DNA from: an uncultured Oscillospiraceae bacterium
GTDB taxonomy: Bacteria > Bacillota > Clostridia > Oscillospirales > Oscillospiraceae
Assembly (NCBI GenBank): GCA_934572365.1
Contig: CAKTKX010000029.1
Coordinates: forward strand, 1-10,861
Direction: 5' to 3'
DNA: 10,861 nucleotides
The notes below the pieces were generated by a model. That model ran no database searches. It was given only the letters and a program-made list of their open reading frames with translations, and had not been told where the DNA came from. Shown here piece after piece: positions 5,736-10,861 of this stretch. Position 1 is the first letter of the stretch. Each line of letters starts with the position of its first letter. Made by a program: the position numbers and the translations under genes.

Positions 5736-5885
5736 TAATAAAACGCTGAAAAGCGTTTTATTAGGCCGCAGGATTGCGGCCAGCGGCCACTGCCGCTTAA
5801 AAACGAAGTCAATACATTTCTTACCGCCGCCCAGGCGGTCTGCCGTGAAACGGCTTAAATAAAATGATGAAATCATTTTATTAAG
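5736..5885 (+). repeat. Array of six hairpins in mirror layout, unknown element
   Basis: The 150 bases after rplL are almost wholly self-complementary in local hairpins. In order: TAATAAAACGCT/AGCGTTTTATTA (5736-5763, loop GAAA), GGCCGCA/TGCGGCC (5764-5781), AGCGGC/GCCGCT (5782-5797), a 25-base spacer, ACCGCC/GGCGGT (5823-5839), GCCGT/ACGGC (5842-5854, loop GAA) and a 14-pair AT-rich hairpin with one bulged A (5854-5885, loop GAA). The two arms are 62 and 63 bases long and mirror each other: AT-rich hairpin outside, two GC-rich hairpins inside. It may be a miniature inverted-repeat element or a structured RNA; neither is proven. Confidence 0.7.
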
Positions 5886-5915
5886 AAATAGTATTATCTC
5901 ATCCTCAAAAGGTGC

Positions 5916-5947
5916 GCGGCCGCCAAACTTTGGCGGCCGCTTTTCTT
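5916..5947 (+). terminator. Rho-independent terminator of rplJ-rplL
   Basis: GCGGCCGCC (5916-5924) pairs with GGCGGCCGC (5932-5940), followed by TTTTCTT. The inner AAACTTT can extend the stem. This is the first canonical terminator downstream of rplL, and it lies 194 bases after the stop because the hairpin array is interposed. Confidence 0.9.
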
Positions 5948-5959
5948 AAGCCGGGGCAT

Positions 5960-6005
5960 ATCTGAAGGCCGGTAAAACAACCGGATATTTTGACGGCTTT
6001 CAGAT
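5960..6005 (+). other. Long hairpin in the leader of the membrane-protein gene
   Basis: ATCTGAAGGCCG (5960-5971) pairs with CGGCTTTCAGAT (5994-6005) over 12 pairs, one of them G-U. A smaller hairpin CCGGT/ACCGG (5969-5984) shares three bases with the large stem, so the two cannot both form completely. It ends 12 bases before the ribosome-binding site of the next gene. No clear promoter was found between the rplL terminator and this gene. Confidence 0.5.
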
Positions 6006-6029
6006 AGACCCTGGGGAAAGGACATTCCT

Positions 6030-6944
6030 ATGGATTTTCGCTCTACCCTCTCCGCTGTCGCGGACTACCTTCCCAGCGACGTGGAGAACGTGCTTGCCGC
6101 CGCCTCCGCTTACCTGCCGGACGATCTGGAAAAGGCGATTTCCGGCGCGGCGTCCTACATACCAACGGAGATCGACCTGGCCGGTACAGCGCAGTTCATG
6201 CTGTTTTTTGCCGCCGCTTCCCTGATTCTGGGATTTATGGGGCGGGTTTTTCTGGGCAAACGCTCCAGCCTGAACCATTCTCTGTCTGCGGCCATGGGCA
6301 TCCTGTTCGTCTATGCGGTGGCCATTGGGGTGTACACCTTCAAGCCCTGGTCGCTGGACGCGCTGCTGTCTCCCCTGCCCTTTGTCCGGTTTGCGGGAGA
6401 GCATCTGCTGATCATCCCCTTCCAGGGGTCGCCGATGACCATTGTGTGCAGTGAAATTCTGTCGCTGATAATCCTGGCGTTTCTGGTCAATCTCCTGGAC
6501 ACGCTGATTCCCCGGGGGAACTCTGCCGTGGGCTGGTTTTTCCTGCGGATTTTGATGGTATTGTTCGCCATGGTGCTGCACATTCTGGCGGACTGGGCGT
6601 TCAAGACCTATCTGCCCAACGTGCTGGTGACCTATGCGCCGACCATTCTGTTGGTGATTCTGGCGGTCGCACTGCTGATGGGTCTGATGAATCTGGTTCT
6701 CAGCGTGGTTCTGACGGTGGTCAATCCGATTTTCGGTGCGCTGTACACCTTCTTCTTCTCCAACATCATTGGCAAGCAGCTGAGCAAGGCCGTGTTCACC
6801 TCCGGCATCATCTGCGGCGTGGTGTTCCTGCTGGGATATTTCGGCTGTACGGTGATCTGTGTCAGCGCCGCCGCTCTTTCCGCGTATATCCCCCTCGCCA
6901 TCGTTCTACTGCTGCTGTGGTTCCTGATTGGTTGGGTTTTGTGA
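6030..6944 (+). CDS. Polytopic membrane protein of unknown function
   Basis: I do not recognise this 304-residue protein. The first 50 residues form three exact-period repeats of 15 residues (Y13, Y28 and Y43 each start Y-[LI]-P followed by acidic residues), probably short amphipathic helices. After that come about seven hydrophobic segments (roughly 53-75, 85-105, 138-160, 166-188, 203-230, 253-280 and 282-303), separated by short loops; the last runs to the C-terminus. No catalytic motif, lipobox or typical transporter signature is visible. ATG 6030 follows AAAGGA at 6018-6023. It is flanked by terminators on both sides (5916-5947 and 6958-6985), so it is probably expressed alone. High hydrophobic content and clean gene boundaries make it a convincing real gene. 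Confidence 0.85.
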   Translation: MDFRSTLSAVADYLPSDVENVLAAASAYLPDDLEKAISGAASYIPTEIDLAGTAQFMLFFAAASLILGFMGRVFLGKRSSLNHSLSAAMGILFVYAVAIGVYTFKPWSLDALLSPLPFVRFAGEHLLIIPFQGSPMTIVCSEILSLIILAFLVNLLDTLIPRGNSAVGWFFLRILMVLFAMVLHILADWAFKTYLPNVLVTYAPTILLVILAVALLMGLMNLVLSVVLTVVNPIFGALYTFFFSNIIGKQLSKAVFTSGIICGVVFLLGYFGCTVICVSAAALSAYIPLAIVLLLLWFLIGWVL

Positions 6945-6957
6945 AAAACAAAACGTT

Positions 6958-6985
6958 ACCCTCCGCTTTCAAGCGGAGGGTTTTT
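6958..6985 (+). terminator. Rho-independent terminator after the membrane-protein gene
   Basis: ACCCTCCGCTT (6958-6968) pairs with AAGCGGAGGGT (6971-6981), followed by a T run. The last two T of this run are the first two bases of the -35 box of the next promoter. Confidence 0.92.
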
Positions 6986-7012
6986 GACTTTTTTCGACAG
7001 TTGTGCTAGAAT
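6984..7012 (+). promoter_or_regulatory. Vegetative promoter of the nagZ-like gene
   Basis: TTGACT (6984-6989), 17 bases, TAGAAT (7007-7012) with an upstream TGC (extended -10). Transcription would start near 7019, about 50 bases before the ATG. A small hairpin AGGCGG/CCGCCT (7020-7038) would lie at the very 5' end of the transcript. Confidence 0.87.
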
Positions 7013-7067
7013 GTCTGCTAGGCGGATATACGCCGCCTTCCCATTTCTGGCATTTCGAGGTACAACC

Positions 7068-8216
7068 ATGAAACGATTCTCCATTTTGCTGATACTGCTT
7101 TTTCTCACCGGCTGCGCCGCTGCCCCGGTGGAGACGTCGGAGCCGACGCTCCCGACGCCCACGACCGAAGCCCCGGTTCCTACAGAGACGACCGTCCCCG
7201 TCACCACGACGCCCCCCGACCCGGTTCAGGAGCTTCTGGATTCCATGACGATTGAGGAGCGGGTCGGCCAGCTGTTTCTGGCGCGCTGCAACGCCGAATC
7301 CGCGTTGACGGACATCCAAGAGTACCATCTGGGCGGATTTGTCCTGTTCGGGGAGGATTTTGAAGGGCAGACGCCGGATTCCCTCCGGCAAACGCTGTCC
7401 GGCTATCAGGACGCCGCGGGCATTCCAATGCTGTTGGCCGTGGACGAGGAGGGCGGAACCGTCACCAGGATCAGCCGCTATCCCGCTTTCCGTTCCCAGT
7501 GCTTCCCCTCTCCCCGGGAAGCCTTTGCCGGCGGCGGCTTGACCCAGGCGCTTTCCAATGAGGAGGAGATCTGCCAGCTGCTGCAATCTCTCGGGATCAA
7601 CGTCAATCTGGGGCCTGTGTGCGACATTTCCGAAGACCCCAATGCCTTTATGTACAAGCGCTCACTGGGGCAGGACGCCGCAGCCACCGGGGATTTCGTC
7701 GCCGGAACCGTCAAACTGATGAACGCCTACCAAATCGGCAGCGTCCTAAAACACTTTCCCGGCTACGGCAACAACGCCGACACCCACACCGGGCTGGCGG
7801 TTGACAGCCGCTCCCTGCAAGCGCTGGAAAGCAGCGATCTTCTCCCCTTCGTCGCCGGAATCGAGGCGGGCTGTGGTGCGGTGCTGGTCAGCCACAACAT
7901 CGTCCAGGCGCTAGACAGAGACTCCCCCGCGTCCCTCTCCCCTGCGGTTCATCGATACCTCCGGGACACCATGGGCTTTGACGGCGTGGTCATGACCGAC
8001 GATCTGGTGATGGAAGCCATCACCGACCGGTACGGCACCGGTGAGGCCGCCGTTCTGGCCGTTCAGGCGGGAAACGATCTGCTTTGCTCCACAGATTACG
8101 CAGAGCAGTACAGCGCCGTGCTGAGCGCCGTACTGGACGGGCGCATTGATTTTGACGCACTGAACGCTTCCGTTACGCGCGTGCTGAAATGGAAGCAACG
8201 TCTGGGATTGCTGTAA
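7068..8216 (+). CDS. nagZ: Lipoprotein beta-N-acetylhexosaminidase, GH3 family (NagZ type)
   Basis: This enzyme class removes N-acetylglucosamine from muropeptides or other GlcNAc glycosides, serving cell-wall recycling. The 382-residue product has a lipoprotein signal ending LTGC (Cys16 would be lipidated), then a Pro/Thr-rich linker to about residue 51, then one GH3 barrel. Diagnostic motifs are LAVDEEGGTVTR, KHFPGYGNNADTH with the Asp238/His240 dyad that marks the NagZ branch, and VVMTDDLVM with Asp311 as the expected nucleophile. There is no C-terminal second GH3 domain. ATG 7068 (GAGG at 7057-7060) is chosen because the promoter's -10 box lies at 7007-7012 and longer reading would abolish the lipoprotein signal. 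In Gram-positives NagZ is typically exported, which fits the lipoprotein form. Confidence 0.92.
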   Translation: MKRFSILLILLFLTGCAAAPVETSEPTLPTPTTEAPVPTETTVPVTTTPPDPVQELLDSMTIEERVGQLFLARCNAESALTDIQEYHLGGFVLFGEDFEGQTPDSLRQTLSGYQDAAGIPMLLAVDEEGGTVTRISRYPAFRSQCFPSPREAFAGGGLTQALSNEEEICQLLQSLGINVNLGPVCDISEDPNAFMYKRSLGQDAAATGDFVAGTVKLMNAYQIGSVLKHFPGYGNNADTHTGLAVDSRSLQALESSDLLPFVAGIEAGCGAVLVSHNIVQALDRDSPASLSPAVHRYLRDTMGFDGVVMTDDLVMEAITDRYGTGEAAVLAVQAGNDLLCSTDYAEQYSAVLSAVLDGRIDFDALNASVTRVLKWKQRLGLL

Positions 8217-8246
8217 AAAAGAACCCCCTAGGGGGTTCTTTTTTAC
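8213..8246. terminator. Bidirectional terminator, 34-base perfect palindrome
   Basis: Positions 8213-8246 are a perfect inverted repeat centred on CCTAGG: six A, GAACCCCC, then the mirrored GGGGGTTC and six T. It gives a GC stem with a U tract on both strands. The TAA stop of nagZ (8214-8216, plus) and the TAA stop of apbC (8243-8245, minus) both lie inside it. Confidence 0.95.
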
Positions 8247-9070
8247 GCTTCCGTTTTCTCAATGGCTTCCACAGCCGCAGACAGCGCTTCCGTGTTCACC
8301 GTCTCCATCTGGCCGTTGTCGTAGGCTTCCGCCACGGCAGGGTCGATGGGCAGACGCGCCAGAATGGGCAGACCAAACTGGGCGGCGATCTCGTCCAGAT
8401 GGCTCTTGCCGAATACGCTGATCTTCTTGCCGCAGTCCGGGCAGCGGAGATAGGAATAGTTCTCCACGAAGCCCAGCACGGGAATGTGCATCATGTTGGC
8501 CATTTTCACCGCCTTCGCCACGATCATGGACACCAGATCCTGGGGGGAGGTAACAATGATCACGCCGTCCACCGGCAGGCTCTGGAACACCGTCAGAGGT
8601 ACGTCGCCGGTTCCGGGGGGCATGTCCACAAACAGATAGTCCACATCCTCCCAGATCACATCCGTCCAGAACTGCTTCACCGCGCCCGCGATGACCGGGC
8701 CGCGCCATACCACCGGGTCGGCAGGGTTGTCCAGCAGCAGATTGATGGACATCACCTGAATGCCCGTGCGGGTCAGCGCCGGGTACAGGCCGTGTTCGTC
8801 CGCGCCCTGGCACTCCGTGACGCCGAAGGCAGTGGGTGCAGAGGGGCCGGTGATGTCGGCGTCCAGAACGCCGACCCGTTTTCCCTCCCGCGCCATGGCC
8901 ACGGCCAGCATGGACGTGACCGTGGATTTGCCCACGCCGCCCTTACCGGAGACCACGGCAATGACCTTCTTCACACTGGCGTTGGGGTTCAGCTCCGCCA
9001 GCAGGCTCTCTGGCTTGCGATCGGCGCAGTCAGAGCCGCACTCGGAACAATTTCCGTTACAAGAACTCAT
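8243..9070 (-). CDS. apbC: Mrp/NBP35 family Fe-S cluster carrier ATPase
   Basis: Proteins of this family are dimeric P-loop ATPases that hold and hand over [4Fe-4S] clusters in the cytoplasm. The 275-residue product has the deviant Walker A GKGGVGKST (residues 42-50), a DADITGPS switch region (70-77), FVDMPPGTGD (147-156) and the CxxC pair CPDC (210-213) that bridges a cluster between subunits. The N-terminus has four cysteines (C4, C8, C11, C15), like the cluster site of NBP35. ATG 9070 has AAGGAG about 11 bases upstream and a consensus promoter just before it, which rules out a start further upstream at 9139. It converges with nagZ, and an acetyltransferase gene ends 65 bases upstream. Confidence 0.95.
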   Translation of the reverse strand: MSSCNGNCSECGSDCADRKPESLLAELNPNASVKKVIAVVSGKGGVGKSTVTSMLAVAMAREGKRVGVLDADITGPSAPTAFGVTECQGADEHGLYPALTRTGIQVMSINLLLDNPADPVVWRGPVIAGAVKQFWTDVIWEDVDYLFVDMPPGTGDVPLTVFQSLPVDGVIIVTSPQDLVSMIVAKAVKMANMMHIPVLGFVENYSYLRCPDCGKKISVFGKSHLDEIAAQFGLPILARLPIDPAVAEAYDNGQMETVNTEALSAAVEAIEKTEA

Positions 9071-9103
9071 AATTCGATTTGCTCCTTCTATCTTGATGAT
9101 TCT

Positions 9104-9132
9104 ATTATAGGCCGGGTGTCGAACTGTGTCAA
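9104..9132 (-). promoter_or_regulatory. Fully consensus vegetative promoter of apbC
   Basis: On the minus strand TTGACA (9132-9127), a 17-base spacer and TATAAT (9109-9104) match the sigma-A consensus at all twelve positions. The start of transcription is expected near 9097. The -35 box lies three bases beyond the stop of the upstream acetyltransferase gene, and no terminator intervenes, so apbC may receive both its own and read-through transcription. Confidence 0.93.
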
Positions 9133-9135
9133 CCA

Positions 9136-9615
9136 TCAAAGCTTCAAAACCGCCACGATCTCGTCTTCGTCCATTTCCCCGTTTTCCCGGAATCCGAAGC
9201 TTTGGTACAGTCGTCTGGCATGTTCATTTTCCGGCTCATAGGACAAAAAGCAGCATTCTGCCCTCCCGCATGGAAACGTGCGGACGAAATCGAGCGCGGC
9301 GGCAAGTGCGGCTTTGCCATATCCCCTGCCCTGATAGCGGGAATCGATCATCAGCCGCCAGATGCAGTAGTTTTCCCGGGTAATAGCCGGAGCATTCTCC
9401 CAATCGCCGCAATCATAGCCAATCATCACGAAGCCCACCGGCGTTTCCCCGTCATAGACGCCAAAAGGCAGTGCCGTGCCTCCGTTGGTGATGACGCAGT
9501 AGGCCTCCAGAATACTCTCCGTGTTGGATGCAACGAATTCCTTCTGATCCTCATCGACCTGCAGCCCGACGATTTTCCAGATATTTCCGGCGTCGATTTT
9601 TTGCAGATGAATCAT
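9136..9615 (-). CDS. GNAT family N-acetyltransferase (possibly polyamine-type)
   Basis: GNAT enzymes move an acetyl group from acetyl-CoA to an amine. The 159-residue product shows the acetyl-CoA-binding motif A as RYQGRGYGKAAL (Q95-x-x-G98-x-G100) after the strand YCIWRLMID, and the late motif ENEHARRLYQSFGF with Tyr137 as the likely general acid. The beginning, MIHLQKIDAGNIW with QKEFVASN soon after, resembles the group often named spermine/spermidine acetyltransferases, but the substrate cannot be fixed from sequence. The ATG at 9615 is chosen because it overlaps the stop of the upstream gene as ATGA. An in-frame ATG at 9627 stands too close to its GGAGGA. It is third in the ABC-F-GNAT-GNAT run. 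Confidence 0.86.
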   Translation of the reverse strand: MIHLQKIDAGNIWKIVGLQVDEDQKEFVASNTESILEAYCVITNGGTALPFGVYDGETPVGFVMIGYDCGDWENAPAITRENYCIWRLMIDSRYQGRGYGKAALAAALDFVRTFPCGRAECCFLSYEPENEHARRLYQSFGFRENGEMDEDEIVAVLKL

Positions 9616-10169
9616 GGCTTTTTCCATTCCTCCCGCAGGGCAGCGTACCAGCACGCGTCGCAAATCCCCTGATTGTTCCAGTCCGATTGCCGCAGGGTAC
9701 CCTCGTATTTCATGCTGCATTTTTCCATAACCGCACCGGAATGGGGATTTTTCGTGTCATGGCGGGCTTCCAGGCGAAGCAGTCCCACCTCATGGAACAA
9801 ATATTCCATCACCGCACCCAGCGCCTCGGACATGATCCCATGGCGCCACCAGCGTCTTCCCATGCAGTATCCAATATGTGCTTTGCCGATTCGGTCATCC
9901 AGGCTGACCGCCACAATGGAGCCGACGGGCTGGCCGCATTCCTTAAGAACAATAGCCCAATTGTAGTAGTCCGGCTTTGCATAGTTTTCAATCCAGCTGT
10001 TCAGCACATCTCGGCTGACATCTACGCTTGCATGGGTAGGCCAGGTCAGATATTTCGTAACCTCACTGTCAGACGCCCAGTTGCGGAACATAGCCTCCGC
10101 ATCCTCCGGCGCAAAACGCCGCAGGATCAGCCGTTCCGTTTCCAGGGTTTGTGTTCCCAAATGTTTCAT
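9612..10169 (-). CDS. GNAT N-acetyltransferase, RimJ/RimL type
   Basis: The 185-residue product has the layout of the RimJ/RimL/SpeG group: ETERLILRRF near the N-terminus, a substrate region, the pantetheine-binding loop GRRWWRHGIMSEAL (residues 104-117) and the closing NPHSGAVMEKCSMKYEGTLR (residues 141-160). RimJ and RimL acetylate the N-termini of ribosomal proteins S5 and L12, but most members of this broad group have other or unknown targets. The usual KCGM has become KCSM. ATG 10169 has AGGAG at 10178-10182, which overlaps the end of the ABC-F gene; the gap between the two genes is five bases. The stop overlaps the next start by four bases (ATGA), so the two acetyltransferases are translationally coupled. 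Confidence 0.88.
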   Translation of the reverse strand: MKHLGTQTLETERLILRRFAPEDAEAMFRNWASDSEVTKYLTWPTHASVDVSRDVLNSWIENYAKPDYYNWAIVLKECGQPVGSIVAVSLDDRIGKAHIGYCMGRRWWRHGIMSEALGAVMEYLFHEVGLLRLEARHDTKNPHSGAVMEKCSMKYEGTLRQSDWNNQGICDACWYAALREEWKKP

Positions 10170-10174
10170 TTTCT

Positions 10175-10861
10175 TCACTCCTGCGCCTGTTCCCACTGCT
10201 CCATCAAATCCATGAGTGCCGCTTCGGCTTCTTCCTTTTCTCCCAACAGACGGGTCAGCTCCTGATAGTCGGCGGATGCCGCTTCGATTTTTCGGTCAAG
10301 GTCGGCCACGACCTGCTCCTGCTTTTCGATCTCCCGCTCCAGCCGCCGCACCAGCTTGTCTGCGTCCTTGGTTCCGCCCTTGACTCGCTCTTTTTTTGGC
10401 TTCGGCGCGGCGGAAACGGCCGGTTTCGCCGCGGCTTCATGCTCCAGAATGGAGCGGTATTTCTGATACCCGCAGGGGAAATCCCGGATTTTTCCGTCCT
10501 CCAGCAGCCAGATACGCTCGGCGAACTTCTCGATAAAATACCGGTCGTGGGAGACGAACAGCAGCACGCCCTCGAATTCCTCAATGGCGGCCTCCACCCA
10601 CTCCCGGGACGCAATATCTAAGTGGTTCGTCGGCTCGTCCAGAATCAGAAGGTTGATCTTCTCGTCCATCAGCATACACAGCCGCAGACGGGACTGCTCA
10701 CCGCCGGACAGGTTGCCCACAGTCTTGAACACATCCTCCCCCTGAAACAGGAATGCGCCGAGACGGTCTCTCGCCATCTGGGGCGTGCAGTTCTTTTCGT
10801 AGAGCATGGTGTCGTAAAGGCTTCGCTCCGGATGGTCAAAATGGATGATCTGGGGCAGATA
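10175..10861 (-). CDS. ABC-F family ATPase, C-terminal part (cut by window end)
   Basis: ABC-F proteins are soluble twin-ATPase factors that act on the ribosome, as translation factors or as antibiotic-resistance proteins; they have no membrane part. The 228 visible residues cover most of the second ATPase domain: the YLPQ start of the Q-loop region, the signature LSGGEQSRLRL (from residue 51 of the visible part), Walker B LLILDEPTNHLD and the switch VSHDRYF. A Pro/Lys/Ala-rich linker follows, then a C-terminal coiled coil (RRLEREIEKQEQVVADLDRK) that ends near EQWEQAQE. The NHLD and SHDRYF forms are typical of ABC-F. The first ATPase domain and interdomain linker lie outside, so the subfamily cannot be assigned. 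Two acetyltransferase genes follow closely in the same operon. Confidence 0.93.
   Translation of the reverse strand, partial: YLPQIIHFDHPERSLYDTMLYEKNCTPQMARDRLGAFLFQGEDVFKTVGNLSGGEQSRLRLCMLMDEKINLLILDEPTNHLDIASREWVEAAIEEFEGVLLFVSHDRYFIEKFAERIWLLEDGKIRDFPCGYQKYRSILEHEAAAKPAVSAAPKPKKERVKGGTKDADKLVRRLEREIEKQEQVVADLDRKIEAASADYQELTRLLGEKEEAEAALMDLMEQWEQAQE

Noticed and set aside
5736..5885. CRISPR array
   Set aside because: The repeated units are hairpins of differing sequence, not identical direct repeats separated by unique spacers, and no cas gene is nearby.
8189..9241. Open frame of 350 codons on the plus strand across apbC
   Set aside because: It is antisense to apbC, rich in His/Arg/Gln as expected of a shadow frame, and runs through the shared terminator and the apbC promoter.
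9528..10265. Plus-strand open frame of 245 codons opposite the two acetyltransferase genes
   Set aside because: It crosses two well-supported minus-strand GNAT genes and has no motif or start signal of its own.
1..10861. tRNA, rRNA, integrase or transposase genes
   Set aside because: None was recognised on either strand, including the rpmG-secE gap where a tRNA-Trp gene sometimes lies.

Overview
The window looks like chromosomal DNA of an anaerobic Firmicute of the class Clostridia, most likely Oscillospiraceae/Ruminococcaceae-like. The basis is a GC-rich Gram-positive gene set with strong AAGGAGG ribosome-binding sites, a short single-span SecE, an NBP35-like Mrp with an N-terminal cysteine cluster, lipoprotein and membrane-anchored accessory proteins of clostridial type, and no outer-membrane genes. 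This placement is inferred from sequence character, not from a search.

Positions 1-2201 (+) hold the classical rpmG (end only)-secE-nusG-rplK-rplA block, closed by a strong terminator. Two RNA segments resembling the 23S rRNA L1-binding site lie in front of rplK and again in front of rplA, so L1 probably represses both genes; rplA starts with TTG. In most bacteria rplJ-rplL would follow directly. Here about 2.4 kb of accessory DNA intervenes (about 2202-4589). It contains a decayed minus-strand fragment of a secreted protein, a near-consensus promoter, and two tandem paralogous membrane-anchored extracellular proteins closed by their own terminator. The two paralogs share almost identical DNA over the membrane anchor but have diverged ectodomains.

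rplJ-rplL (4613-5947) have their own promoter and an L10-type leader with a transcription attenuator. They are followed not by rpoB but by an unusual 150-base array of six hairpins with mirror-like layout, and then by a rho-independent terminator. Next come an unrecognised multi-span membrane protein with a three-fold 15-residue repeat at its N-terminus, and a lipoprotein beta-N-acetylhexosaminidase of family GH3 (NagZ type) under its own promoter.

The right third is on the minus strand. The order of transcription is an ABC-F ATPase (cut by the window end), a RimJ/RimL-type acetyltransferase, a second GNAT acetyltransferase overlapping it by four bases, and apbC/mrp (Fe-S carrier ATPase), which also has its own fully consensus promoter. 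The convergent nagZ and apbC genes end in one 34-base perfect palindrome that carries both TAA stop codons and acts as a two-way terminator.

Functionally the window combines translation and secretion core genes (L33, SecE, NusG, L11, L1, L10, L12), possible ribosome-associated factors (ABC-F, RimJ/L-like acetyltransferase), Fe-S cluster assembly, cell-wall recycling and undescribed cell-surface proteins. The items most worth a second look are the six-hairpin element, the duplicated L1 sites and the paralog pair inserted between rplKA and rplJL.
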